Positions 48,957 through 60,192 are shown, counted from the first letter of the stretch. The stretch is DNA of 64,000 bases from Conchocele bisecta (GCA_029237695.1 CM055266.1:110005370-110069369), one strand, 5' to 3'. A program made the numbers and translations. Notes: a model not told the origin generated them from the letters alone.

Positions 48957-50167
48957 ATATGCTTCACCTGCTTCTGATATCATATGTACAGACATACAAA
49001 AGAAGACTATTGACAAATTGTGACGATTTTAAATAGCATATCCTCATAAATAGCGGCCATATTGGATGTGCCGTCATTGACTGGGATTACGCCACTAAGA
49101 TTATTAGATAGATTCCTTATCAAACACATGGGTGTAGACAACACATCGAAGTCTCCTGGTGACTTATTAAGGGAGCTATTCCTGATTTTGTGATTTGACC
49201 TAATTAATATGCTAATTAGGCCAATTAAGAAAAATTCTACACATATATAAATGTACATCCGGCAGTTTCTGAGTCCTTTGGACCTACATATTACATTTCC
49301 ACTTTAAAACCTTGCGGTACTCGACATTCCTAGGTTCACGATCAAACGCATGGTGTGTGTTTCTTTGATGGACTGGCGGACAGTACAGATACTGATCAGA
49401 CTGTGTGGATGCAAAGGCAGATCTGGATCTACACTGGTCGCGAAACCCATAAGCCCCATTTCTCCTGTCACAGCCACATTTAGTCCGTGAATCAATGCAT
49501 CGGCATGACTGTTTTAGTTGATCATAATATTTGTGCGTTCTTCCAGTGATGTTATTTAGGGTATGGGATCACGTGGTCTATTGTTTACACTGGATTAATT
49601 GCGGCGTCCATGAGGTCTCCGGTAAATCTCATTGTTCATCAATACGACTGCGGTTTCTTTCTTTTAATGATGACCATGTTCTGCAAAGAAATTTGAACGA
49701 ACGGAATCGAACGTTATTTAAACTTGGTCCGATTCAAATGTCTCTGCAGAATGTTTAGACTAACTACATAAGTAATGCTGCTAAATTTGGTAATGGTTGA
49801 CTTGTAGTGTTACGGGTATATGCCCACTCAGTAGGCACACAATGTTCTTTATATCGGATACATCATCGGAGACATTTTTTACCACAATAAACATTCATTC
49901 ACCATTAGCCCACGCATTGATTGGCAGTATTATACACTTTATATCAGACATAAAATGTAAACACTGATATCAGGGGCGATAACGGACATTACTATTTATT
50001 CTCTGTCATTATTTTTTGATGTACAATGGTCATACTTTATAACTGGCAAAGTCGCTGTTCCAGGAATTACGAAACAATTAAGTAAAACAAGATAAATCTA
50101 TTTTTCAACGCCGTAGTGGTTATTTACATTTGTTAAACTATCAGAAAATGCAGTGTAAACATAAATA
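48957..50167. other. No gene; one MITE fragment
   Basis: At about 49380-49490 lies CTGATCAGACTGTGTGGATG, GGATCTACACTGGTCGCGAA and CATTTCTCCTGTCACAGCCA, a fragment of the family at 11565-11775. Nothing else recognised. Confidence 0.5.
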
Positions 50168-50320
50168 CTAAAACCACGGGCTGTTGTGTTTACTGGGGTG
50201 CAAACTACGTTTGATCTGTTAAAGTCAGCGAAGAGTCCTTCCCGACTCCACGCACTTTAAACATACCAAATGTATTACACACCCCAGTAAACGCAACACT
50301 CTGTGGTTTTATTCCTTAAT
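50168..50320. repeat. Foldback element, ~33-bp arms
   Basis: The left arm AAAACCACGGGCTGTTGTG plus TTTACTGGGGTG pairs with CACCCCAGTAAACGCAACAC plus TCTGTGGTTTT, with a few mismatches. Confidence 0.8.
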
Positions 50321-51061
50321 AAATTGACTCACCCCTTTTATATTAAGTTTCGCTTAGGCCGGTGCTAGGAGGCGTGTGTGCCACAAACTGTGACAATACA
50401 AGCACAATCCGTGACACAAATGAACAAGTACAATACAGCCGCACTTGTAATGTATTGCTTGTTCTGGTAATCATGTTCGACGATGATCGTGGATTTCTTT
50501 ACTATGTCTAATTGAGTCTGATACTTCACCGTGAATATGTGCATCATCATTATCAGGGTCAGCAGGGCTCTATATAAGGAATTAGTAATTGAGTATTGTC
50601 ACTCAATGATTTCTTAAGCAATTGGGTATTTTAAAATGTTAATTGGGTAAATCAAAATCACTCTGCTGTTTACACATCAACAGACAGCAATTATTGAATA
50701 GTTAATACTTCGAAATGAAAACAAGTTTTGACATTTCATTATAATTGTCTCCTTGGAGACAATTCTAATGAAATACCAAGATGTGTTTTCTTAGAAAATA
50801 AGAAAAGTATGCTATATTTGTGGTCTGTGTGGTTCAGCGGGATGAAAAATGTACCATAAAATTTGTAATGCTTTTTGATACTCGCTATTGCTGATTTCAA
50901 TTAGGTTTTTGGCAAATTTAATTGGGTATTTAAGCAAATACGCAGCTTATCTGGAGCACTGAGGGTGTACACTGTTCTCTATTTGATCCGTGGATATATG
51001 CGTGTACGTGATTCGTTAACTCCCTGCACATACTTAACCGTTCAATATATATACTGACACG

Positions 51062-51358
51062 TACGAAACCCCGCAGCGGACGTATACTTTTTTTATTTTA
51101 TTAATTCGTTCCCACGAAATAACAATTCGTTCCCTCACTTTAGCAATTCGGTCCCACGGAATAACAATACGTTGCCACGTATCGTGGGAACGAATTATTA
51201 AATTGGGGGAACGAATTATTATTTCGAATGAACGAATTGTTAATTCGTGGGAATGAATTGTCAATTCGAGGGAACGAATTGTTAAATTGAGGGAACACAT
51301 TGTTATTTCGTGGGAACGAATTAATTAAAAAAATCCATTTCCTCCGCGGGGCTCCGTA
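51062..51358. mobile_element. MITE built from ~21-bp units
   Basis: The ends TACGAAACCCCGC and GCGGGGCTCCGTA are imperfect inverted repeats. Inside are about ten diverged copies of GGGAACGAATTGTTATTTCGT, inverted in the first ~110 bases and direct in the rest. A second copy is cut by the start of the window (1-70). No coding capacity. Confidence 0.75.
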
Positions 51359-51456
51359 AAAACGGTTTAAAAATGCAACAAGGAAGTAAACATGCTTTTC
51401 ATTCATCCATTACATCCTATGCCAGCACATTTTATTATGGGGACATAATGCATTAT

Positions 51457-51810
51457 AGGAATGAATGGCCTTTTTGTGGAATTTATCGGGGTGTAAACTT
51501 GGAAAAGTCGCGGGAATACTGGACGAAGGCCGGAAGGCCTCGTCCAGTATTCCCGCGACTTTTCCAAGTTTATATCCCCGATAAATTCCACAAAAAGGCC
51601 ATTCAATCCTTATAATTCCAGCATTTGAAATAAATTAATCAAGAAAATGTGTTTATTTTCCGTTTTCTTAAGAATTATTTTAACTGCGCCTCACGGTTAC
51701 GGAAAGTAGTTCGGCATGGGAGTTTACTGGGATATAAATTTTGGACAGAGACTTGCTACGGGCCAATCAAATGTTAGGGAATTGTGTAAATATTTTTGTG
51801 CTGGAATTAT
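51457..51810 (-). repeat. Composite MITE plus hairpin, copy 2 (inverted)
   Basis: A near-perfect hairpin (51457-51614; arms about 75 bp, centre GGCCGGAAGGCCTCG) is followed directly by the ATAATTCCAGCA-bounded MITE (51611-51810). Same two parts as at 1840-2171 and 57188-57541, in reverse order and orientation. Confidence 0.85.
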
Positions 51811-51907
51811 TGTATATCCAAATAAACCTGAATTGATACCTCAAAGTCACGTGGTGTCCAATAACATGTTTACATCCAAGTTGGATTTTAAATATTTTCT
51901 ATATATA

Positions 51908-52268
51908 CAGTGCAACCTCTCTAGAACAGCAACCCTTGGGAAGACGCAAATATGGCTGTTGTAGAGAGGTGGCTGTTGTAGAGAGGTTAATGCTGAATTA
52001 AATCTGTCGTCTGCTGTTTATTTATTTTCTTCGATACTTCTCATCAAATACATGCTTTGACAGCATTTGAGAATCATTTCCAATCATAATTCTGAAGTGC
52101 TGTCAAAACATGTTTTTATTGAGACAGAATGCAAAGCAACAGCAGATTTTCGTGCTCAGCCGTCTAATGGTGAAATACAGAGGAAATCATCTATTTGGGA
52201 TATAAAATAGCTGCTGTTACAGAGAGGATATTGCTGTAGAGAGGTGGCCGTTCGGGGAGGTTCGCCTG
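51908..52268. mobile_element. Tigger/pogo-like MITE
   Basis: It starts CAGTGCAACCTCTCTAGAAC and ends GGGGAGGTTCGCCTG, with TA on each side (51906-51907, 52269-52270). The CAGTG.AACCTCTCTA end is typical of pogo/Tigger non-autonomous elements. Several internal TGTAGAGAGGT motifs. No ORF. Confidence 0.7.
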
Positions 52269-52481
52269 TATATATATAGGTTATTCGGCGTACGTTGATG
52301 TATAAGGTCGGTTCTTTCATGTCCCTATCTATGGCGTATCACACTACACAATTGATTGCACGTAAAAACAAACACTAAAGTGAACTTCAGATAAGGAATT
52401 AGGGGTTGCACGTGTAAATAGCTTTAAATATGCTATGTCAATCCAAGGTACATGCAATACTTCTATGGTTACGTCGTGTAT

Positions 52482-52675
52482 TTTATCCCGTCAACACAGT
52501 GCGTATGTGCCGTGAAACACGGTGCCGTGAAACCTTTTTGATATCCTGTCAATACGACATAATCACTGCGTATGAATATGTGCGGTTGTCATACTAGTCA
52601 ATTCTGCGATTTTGACGATGCGGCTGGGGTTACTTTTTACATTTTAAAGCTATTTGTCGGTGTTGACGGGATAAA
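52482..52675. mobile_element. Small MITE with 16-bp perfect TIRs
   Basis: TTTATCCCGTCAACAC at 52482-52497 and its exact complement at 52660-52675. 194 bp, non-coding. Confidence 0.8.
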
Positions 52676-52676
52676 T

Positions 52677-52819
52677 GGAATAGTAGATTAGTGCCGTGAA
52701 TGGGAAAAACATACCTGGCGCGGCACGGAAACGGGATGTGCTCGGCAGAGCCTCGCCTATCCCGTTTCCTAAGCCTTGCCAGATATGTTTCCCATTCACG
52801 GCACTAACCTACTATTCTC
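52677..52819. repeat. Foldback of the AGAATA...TAGTG family
   Basis: GGAATAGTAGATTAGTGCCG and TGAATGGGAAAAACATACC pair with GGTTTCCCATTCACGG-type sequence on the right, ending CTACTATTCT. The centre has CGGAAACGGG and CCCGTTTCC, like the palindrome at 61221-61369. Confidence 0.8.
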
Positions 52820-53586
52820 TATATCTGATTAGCGACGCATATGAGTTGATTTTACTCAAATGTGTCCAGGAAAATGAAAACTACACTGTTCATTATATAG
52901 CCAATTGTATTTGATCAACGTATTTCTCCTATTCGTCAACAAAAATAATATGTGGAAAAATTAACTGGATGAGCTGCAGCAGCAGTGGAAAGATGAAAAC
53001 AAAGGAAACTGACTACAGCCAAACTTGAAAATGATCTAACTACGAAAACAAAAGCTAAATTTGAAAATTGGTCCATTATTTCTGAATTTAGCAAACTATG
53101 ATGTGACACACCCACTCCCATTCCCCTCCCCTGTTAAATCCCCATATTCATCCATGTGATGGTGTCTATGGGGATTTAACATGAAGCAATTGTTCTTTCG
53201 TAATACAATTAATAGTTTACCAAATTTCACGAAATGAAAAATAGTATCATTATTAAACTTTGCTAAAAAGTAATATAGTTGGCGCGAAACAGACAGCAGA
53301 CTGGCATCTCATTCTCAGTACGACGACATACAGTTTAGAACCCCTAATAACGGCGTCAGATTGGGCGAAATTGATCAACACTGGGCGAATATAAGAATTC
53401 GTCAGTTTATTGATCCAAATAATATAAAATAGACTACTATATAGTATTCATCTTCCCTTAATCCCTGTGAGTCATCTTCGGCGCTGCTATCATCTATGGA
53501 CAACAGCAAATTCGAATTATAAACACGAATGTCAATAAATGCACCGTAATTCATGGAGGGATTATTACATGTACATATTCCGAAAA

Positions 53587-53589
<3 letters not shown>

Positions 53590-53643
<54 letters not shown>
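53590..53643. repeat. (CT)n microsatellite
   Basis: About 27 uninterrupted CT repeats. A minus-strand open frame through it (ER repeats) is not a gene. Confidence 0.95.
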
Positions 53644-53645
<2 letters not shown>

Positions 53646-54136
53646 CATTCATCTTTAAAGGCACTGGATCTCGTGATAAAATAGAATATGACAAAAAAAT
53701 TGTAATTGTAGAGTTGTATCGTATTTCTGAACATGATTTTTAGTCGCCTGTAAAAAAATATGGGGGGGGGGGTGGGTTGAAAAAGTATGTTTCTAATACT
53801 CAAAGATAATGCTTTGCATTTTTCAGTATTATAAACATGTTTGTTAATCAATGCCTACTACATATTGTATTTACATTTATTACACCAGCGTGTATATAAT
53901 GGGAACTTCTTTCTAAAGTTGTAATAATTATTATCATTTCCCAAAACAAAATCATATTGTTTCCATACTGGTGCATGGATGGCGAATATATCAAATTAGG
54001 CCAAGCCAAATTATCTCCCCTGTGTATCACAGTTTCTGATAGCATGTACTTATATAACTCATATCTTGTAGAATCTGAAAACATTAAATGGGTGCGATTG
54101 AATTAAATATTTGATACGATATGCATGAAGCGGAAA

Positions 54137-54222
54137 ACACATATTAGATATATGAGACATCATCTGAGACACAGTCTCAGATGACACAGTCTCAGATGAT
54201 GTCTCATATATCTAATATGTGT
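54137..54222. repeat. Palindrome with perfect 34-bp arms
   Basis: Arms at 54137-54170 and 54189-54222 are exact complements (ACACATATTAGATATATGAG at the outside). The 18-base centre itself repeats part of the arm (AGTCTCAGATGA). Confidence 0.92.
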
Positions 54223-54317
54223 CGGAACAGGTCCGGCAGGTCCGGCCACTGCCGGATCAATACCGGAATGTTAATATCTTTGTGCGATTTTTCTCATTTC
54301 TCATCAAAAGTGTATGT

Positions 54318-54370
54318 TGTTACCACTCAGTCGAACCGTCTCGGCGAGACGGTTCGACTGAGTGGTAACA
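54318..54370. repeat. Perfect 26-bp-arm palindrome with 1-base centre
   Basis: TGTTACCACTCAGTCGAACC...CTCG, one G, then the exact complement to GGTAACA. It is essentially a perfect cruciform. Confidence 0.95.
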
Positions 54371-55091
54371 GCATGCACTTTGTGTGGTTAGCGAGGGCAC
54401 CCAGTCGATTCACCGGACCAATCTTATTTTGCTTCCGGCGCCCCTGCTTTAAAGGACATACGAGATTACATATCTCAATACGTTTGCCGGCCCGCATACA
54501 TACATATAACTTTTTAAAGGTTTTCAGAATACACTTGAATGCTAGAGATAACAATCTATTATAACAACAAGCACACCAACTAAGTATTATACAAATCTAC
54601 AAGTAACATGCACACAAAACGTATAGGAGACAGAAAAGAAAGCCGCATATACCAACATGAGAGGTTTCCTTGGTCTATTACATGGCTATGGAACGTGCTT
54701 GACCACTGGTGTTATTAATTATTCTGGCCACTTGCACGCAGCAAACTGTTCGTTGGACTTCTGAATATTCAATGTTTCATCAATATAATTTCAAACTATG
54801 CAATTCCTGATCTGACTGTGCGTTTTATACTTCTTTGAAAGTCTTGTAACATTAAGCGTTTGTGTATGCCGGGTTCACGATATGACAGCTCTATAAGATT
54901 GTGGTACAACTTAAGTATTGGGGAATCGGTGGCCGCGAATTTAGAAACTGTTTCGGTACAATCTCGAAAATCGTACTCCAAGTCAAGCCGTTTCATTTGA
55001 TCGAGAGTGATCACAGTTCAGTCTCGGCAAATCAAACTTCCTTGCCCGTCCGTGTTTATAAAAGGTTCGAATCACGTTCTCGAAATTCGTA

Positions 55092-55162
55092 CCCGAAATC
55101 ACGAAGTTTCATTTGCCGAGGCTGAAGATCAGCCTCGGCCAATCAAACTTCGTGATTTCGGG
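55092..55162. repeat. Foldback, ~34-bp arms
   Basis: CCCGAAATCACGAAGTTTCA through GCCGAGGCTGA pairs with TCAGCCTCGGC through GAAGTTTGATTGG-type complement to GATTTCGGG, with a few mismatches. Confidence 0.85.
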
Positions 55163-55539
55163 ATTAGCACTTTCAACACTACATACCTGTATAGTGGTAT
55201 TGGCAAACAGTCTAGATCCAGGTGAGCCGGCTTATGCATGACAAGCCGTCTGATCAGGATCTGATTTTTTGCAAGCAATTTTAATATCTTTCAAACAAAA
55301 ACAACCCCTTTTCATAAATTGACTAGTCTAAAGATAAATTTATGATGATTAGATTGGTTGGAAAAATAACAAATCACAGTCTTTTCCAGTTACTTAGGGT
55401 TGAATGGGTTAACATCAGAGTACACAGACAGTTTTAATATGACGGGCCTCGATTTCGGGAACATATGAACAGAGAATATGCTCAGACAGTTTTATAACAA
55501 CACGCCTGGATATCTGTTGTAATCATGCTGGTTTCCCGT

Positions 55540-55688
55540 CTAGAGTCCTAGCTGCATTTTCCGGTTATGGTAGACGACGAAGAGAACGGCGGTACCTATG
55601 GTCGCCACGATGATTGCCGTGATCAGGGAACCAATCGTTGCCATGGCGACGGAGTTCTCCACACATTGTGTAGAGTCCGATTCACCGT
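55540..55688 (-). CDS. Last exon of a membrane-anchored ZP-like protein
   Basis: The minus strand has a strong acceptor (GTTTGTTTTCAG) followed by a 149-base exon. It encodes a short acidic juxtamembrane piece (DGESDSTQCVENSVAM), a hydrophobic segment of about 22 residues (IGSLITAIIVATIGTAVLF) and a short basic tail (YHNRKMQLGL), then TAG at 55540-55542. This is a single-pass type I membrane anchor with a tiny cytoplasmic tail. Phase fits the preceding exon: that exon ends after the first base of a codon and this one begins with two. Together with the Arg-rich site upstream it looks like the end of a zona-pellucida (ZP) domain protein, an extracellular polymerising module. The start of the gene is not in the window. 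Confidence 0.65.
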
Positions 55689-56085
55689 CTGAAAACAAAC
55701 GCACATACAATTACGTACAGACTTAGTGTAACCTGTTCGGTTGATCTATGAGTTGAATATTCATGAGGATATAGGGTATATTTCTTTAACCCTTTCAACG
55801 CTACTCAAAATTCAGAGTTTTGTCATCTTTTGACTTTATTTATGAAAGATGTTGTAAATTTTGTAAACGTATTTAATAAAATTACGCGGATGTCCGAAGG
55901 TACAAAATCACATGGCGTGTCTCAATTATAACAATCATATGTATACACAGAGTGCATGGCAACCATACCCATATCAACAATTACATTACAAGTTGATAGA
56001 AGTATTGCATATTTGCCCTGTCAGGTTATCGGTAGCTTAATCTTTAATACAAAATCACATGGCGTATCTCCTATGTAGAACTTAC

Positions 56086-56185
56086 CGTCGGGATAGACAA
56101 TGCGGATGTGCGTCTGCACAACCTCTTCATCATCACCGAGCACGGCACTCCTTCTCCGGCGGTCCACGAGGGTATTGGTACAGGT
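56086..56185 (-). CDS. Penultimate exon of the ZP-like protein, with furin-type site
   Basis: A 100-base open exon on the minus strand between a pyrimidine-rich acceptor (TTTTTCTGTTGAAG) and a consensus donor (G|GTAAG at 56085-56081). It reads TCTNTLVDRRRRSAVLGDDE then EVVQTHIRIVYPD. Cysteines followed by RRRR and a hydrophobic/beta-like strand is the usual end of a ZP domain: the last Cys residues, the consensus furin cleavage site, then the external hydrophobic patch region before the membrane anchor. It splices in frame to the exon at 55540-55688. No earlier exon was recognised between 56186 and 64000, so introns must be long or the gene is a fragment. The family call rests on this short stretch only. 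Confidence 0.6.
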
Positions 56186-57187
56186 CTTCAACAGAAAAAT
56201 AGAAACAAACTATATATATGGAGAATAATGCGCTGGTGTGAGACAATGGTATTGCACCCGGGTGTCAGAATATGTAGTCTGACGACATGTTCTGATCACA
56301 CGGGTCGTATATCCTTGTCCCACACCAGTGCACATGATCATGATGATGGATACTTCTGCTCGTCCATATATAGAACATATTTAATAATTAGTGTTTTTTT
56401 TGCGAATTTCAAAATGTTTATGCGACCCAGAATAAGACTCCACGTTTTATTCACTGAATTTATGCGACATTTCATACGTTGAAAGTGTTCGCCATATCAA
56501 CATACGGGTTAAAACAGAGTTTTCACCCACGGTTTGGACGCTGCTGACGTCAGCACAATTAACACGACGTCATGATGCTGTGACGTGTTAGTAAAAACGC
56601 CAACACCCATTGGAAACATAAACAACAAGCTTATTCATTAGTTTATGTCAGTGGTAATTGTAAGACACATTAGCAGAAATATTTCCCAATTAGAACATGT
56701 CGTCGTTGCTAGATGTGAGACAAGCGCATGTAGGGCGAGACAAGGAAATCTGAAATAGGCGTGATAATACGGATATCTTTGCACGGTTGGCGAGAATAGT
56801 TCGATCATGTTATTACGCAAGGACACGCGTAGGAATTCTGAAGTACGCCGAGGAATTCCTGTTTCACTGCCGAGTTTGATGATTTGTTATCACAAAGTTG
56901 CGAACGGTAACTCTTGCAATTTACTGCCGTACCGTCTGGTACGGGCGTAGATTGCAAGAGTTACTGTTCGCAACAGTTATCACAATACACTTACAAGTCC
57001 GTTAGACATGTATACGTGTTGACGTCATAATCTAGCATGATATAAACTAAATTTAGTTACCAAAAGTGAAAATAAAATGGTATTTAAATTTTGCTGGCGC
57101 CGTCATTTATTGGCAACGCTACCATTCGCTAAGAAAACAATCCCAAAATAGAGTATGTGTATATGGTATACAAAACACAAATGCATC
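56186..57187. other. Intron-like sequence with one foldback
   Basis: At 56897-56974 is an inverted repeat (GTTGCGAACGGTAACTCTTG / CAAGAGTTACTGTTCGCAAC); related arms occur at about 12905-12955 and 15095-15145. No further exon recognised. Confidence 0.6.
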
Positions 57188-57541
57188 ATAATTCCAGCAC
57201 AACTATATTTACAGAATTCCCTAACATTTGATTGGTCCGTAGCAAGTCTCTGTCCAAAATTTATATCCCAGTAAACTCCCACGCCGAACTACTTTCCGTA
57301 ACCGTGAGGCGCAGTTAAAATAATTATTAAAAAAACGGAAAATAAACACATTTTCTTGATGAATTTATTTCAAATGCTGGAATTATAAGGAATGAATGGC
57401 CTTTTTGTGGAATTTATCGGGGATATAAACTTGGAAAAGTCGCGGGAATACTGGACGAGGCCTTTCGGCCTTCGTCCAGTATTCCCGCGACTTTTCCAAG
57501 TTTATACCCCGATAAATTCCACAAAAAGGCCATTCATTCCT
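57188..57541 (+). repeat. Composite MITE plus hairpin, copy 3
   Basis: The ATAATTCCAGCA...TGCTGGAATTAT MITE (57188-57386) is directly followed by a near-perfect hairpin (57388-57541) with centre GAGGCCTTTCGGCCTTC and arms containing AAACTTGGAAAAGTCGCGGG. Best-preserved copy of the composite. Confidence 0.88.
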
Positions 57542-58150
57542 ATAATAAATAATCAAAGATGAACAATTTGTTTGCATCATTAAATTTCGATTTTTCGATT
57601 TGAGAGTCTAAACCATGGTCACAACCCTAGTTTTATATATTATTGTGCATTTTGCCATTTGCGATCGTAATTCAATAAAAATCCTAAACCCTAGTTTGGA
57701 CTCTAAAACCATGGTTTAACAATAAAACTGTAAATTGTGATCCCAAATGGTAGTTTACTTAAACCACGTTTGGGCAATTATTGTGCACTTTGCGGAAAAA
57801 AACAGCTGTGGTTTCAGTCAAATTCACAACAATTCCCTAAACTATGGATTAGGCTTCACATGCTCAATGTGTGGTTATCATTGGATGACTATTTCACAAT
57901 GTGTTATTTTGATTGGCTGACAGATATTCCTTCTCGCTAGAAGCCGATTTATCATTGGTCGGATAATTTAGAAAGTCGGGTTTTCATTCGCCGACGCGTT
58001 TTCGTGCATCTGCAACAACAATTGAATGCAGAAATGGCGGTAAGAATTAACATAGGAGAGGCGCTACATGTAACCAGGGATTAAGTCTCTAATGTATCAT
58101 GAACTGACAAATGAGGAAAAGTATCACATATTGCATTTGCCTTCATGATT
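57542..58150. other. No gene recognised
   Basis: AT-rich. Short inverted pieces with AACCATGG near 57610 and 57708. Nothing coding could be supported. Confidence 0.45.
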
Positions 58151-58152
58151 AA

Positions 58153-58413
58153 TTACATTCGTAGATCATCATAGAGGTTAAAGTGAAATAAACAGTGGTA
58201 CTGGTCCTCAAATTCAGCTTTGCATAATGGACAGAGTCGGTCACTAATTGGCAAGTTTTCATAACGACCTGTTTCGAGCCTTATAGGAGTAACACAACAC
58301 CGGACTGTACAGAATGCAGATCTGTGTCTATGTGAAATAAGCATCAACTTGTATTTTCGCAATGTATTGCAACCAGCACCTCGTCTACTTATTATTTCAA
58401 TTTCGATACGCAT
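58153..58413 (-). pseudogene. LINE ORF2 C-terminal fragment
   Basis: The minus-strand frame reads SHRHRSAFCTVRCCVTPIRL, ETGRYENLPISDRLCPLC and FEDQYHCLFHFNLYDDLR. This is the extreme C-terminal region of a non-LTR retrotransposon ORF2, with the RLETGRY...CPLC...H zinc-knuckle arrangement; the final Cys is replaced by Phe. Everything upstream is missing, as in most 5'-truncated LINE copies. It lies between the ZP-like exons and unrelated repeats. Confidence 0.75.
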
Positions 58414-59028
58414 GTGTTATTTCAATTGGCTTGTTTACTTACCACGATTTATATAGAATATTCGTTTTAATTAGTTATTCGTAATGGTTAATGGTAATCG
58501 TTACTCTTTATCAATAGGATGACTAGTAAATTATATAGCCTTTTGAATCGCCGAGTGCGTCCTGACAACGAGGCTCGGCGCTTAAAGTAGTATTCTACAG
58601 AATCGCGACATGATTCAGGTGCGTTTCTACGAACACCTATTGGTCCTTTGTTCGGATTTCAATACATTTATATCAAATACGTTTTCAAAAGAAATGAATA
58701 CAATACATGAAAAGAAAGGATGACGTGATACGTTGCAAACATTCAATATATGTATATAGGACCTCATATCGATAGAATGAATACAAAGGGAGATTAAGAT
58801 TTCTAGAGAATCTAAATTCTATACGAGAAATTTTGAATAGGTGTGGGCGCTTAACGTAGTATTATATAGGCTCACCATATTCTTTTGAATCCATGTGCAA
58901 TGGGGTATCCCATTTTCAATAGAATGAATTTCTATAGACGTAGGTACGTCGTCATAACAAACGGCGCGTTGCTAACAACACGAACTTCAACCTATAGAAC
59001 TGTCTTCTATTGAATACATGGGCGGATT
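58414..59028. other. No gene; diverged short repeats
   Basis: GCGCTTAA(A/C)GTAGTATT occurs twice (about 58579 and 58849) and ATAGAATGAAT three times, suggesting old tandem or interspersed repeats. No coding sequence. Confidence 0.45.
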
Positions 59029-59059
<31 letters not shown>

Positions 59060-59480
59060 CGGACCCGGCGCACGCCCCCCCCCCCCCCTAAAATTCGCCG
59101 AGTAAAGATTTTTTTATTTTTTTACAAGTTACAAGGCACGTTTCATGCCAAGTGCCATGTTTTCCATGCATTTTTCGGTCGTTTTCTTATTGTTTCAAAA
59201 TTTAAACGTTTTCAATCAAAAATCATGTCTAAACATACTGTGACAGTGTCAATATTTTTACTCCAAAATGCGCCAGAACGCAGGAAATGCGATGTAGATT
59301 TGCAAAATTTTGTCCGGGTGGGAATGCCCCCGGACCCCCTTAGCACTATCTCGACTATTTTGCAATACTTGACTATATTATCGAACGAGCTTAGCTCGTT
59401 CGATAATATAGTCAAGTATTGCAAAATAGTTACGCCCGCCCCCCCCCTCCCCTAACCCGAAATCATGGATCCGCGCCTAG
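59022..59480. mobile_element. Putative non-autonomous element with G-run/C-run ends
   Basis: It begins GGGCGGATTCGGGG with a run of about 30 G and ends CCCCCCCTCCCCTAACCCGA...GGATCCGCGCC, so the ends are inverted-repeat-like. Internal GTCCGGGTGGGAATGCCCCC also folds back. It contains the perfect palindrome at 59355-59429. Class unknown. Confidence 0.45.
59355..59429. repeat. Perfect 37-bp-arm palindrome with 1-base centre
   Basis: CTATTTTGCAATACTTGACT...GAGCT, one T, then the exact complement. I checked both arms base by base and found no mismatch. Confidence 0.95.
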
Positions 59481-59784
59481 AATAGGTGCGTCGATACAAC
59501 AAACTGCGGTGCCTAACAACACACGTACACATGGAATTAACTGTTCAATAGATTGAATAGAAATGATTTTTATAGACTGGCCTACTTTAATATTATTTTG
59601 AATGAATTCCCTCATGTATATAGTAGCACTTGCACTTAGTAGCGTTGGCGTCTGATATATACTACTAGCTGATATATACTACTGATCAGCTTACATATTT
59701 ACCAAGGCTGATTAGACTACCGGCAATATGTACACCAGTGTAGTACCTAATGAGTCTGGATATCTACCCATAGTGAACATACTA

Positions 59785-59853
59785 CCATGAAACCTCTCTA
59801 AACCGGACACCCTGGAAGGTTCCCAGGATGTCCGGCTTTAAGAGGTTTCACTG
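59785..59853. mobile_element. Minimal Tigger-like palindromic MITE
   Basis: CATGAAACCTCTCTAAACCGGA...TCCGGCTTTAAGAGGTTTCACTG with TA on both sides. About 69 bp. Confidence 0.7.
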
Positions 59854-60123
59854 TAAATCAGGCATTTGATCATTCTGAGCCATATTTGTGACGTATACGA
59901 CCACGAACATACATTATCACCTGAGATAAATTACCAAGAAACTCATCAAACATAAGATCACAGGTGTTTTCTTGGTGTCCAGTATAGAGGGCATACACTG
60001 TACCGACAATCCGATGTCCCGTGTAGTTCCTGATCAGTAAAATTAGTTTCAGATAGTGCCACCGCCACATTCACCCACTCCCTTCCCCGGCGAAAATGCC
60101 CAATATTTCTCTATTACATGATA

Positions 60124-60192
60124 CAGTGGAACCTCTCTAAACCGAACACCCTGGGAGGTCCCCAGGGTGTCCGGTTTAGAGATGTTCCACTG
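60124..60192. mobile_element. Minimal Tigger-like palindromic MITE
   Basis: CAGTGGAACCTCTCTAAACC through its near-perfect complement ending GTTCCACTG, TA at 60122-60123 and 60193-60194. Same family as 59785-59853. Confidence 0.8.

Noticed and set aside
51373..51615. 80-codon frames on both strands (also 57383-57580)
   Set aside because: They read through the near-perfect hairpin of the composite MITE, which gives mirror-image open frames on both strands.
53402..53851. 149-codon minus-strand frame
   Set aside because: Half of it is the translation of the (CT)n microsatellite (ER repeats).
55060..55080. tRNA-like B box (GGTTCGAATC)
   Set aside because: No A box, no cloverleaf and no terminator nearby.
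59018..59455. 145-codon frame starting with poly-Gly
   Set aside because: It is produced by a 30-base G run and C run and passes through a perfect palindrome.
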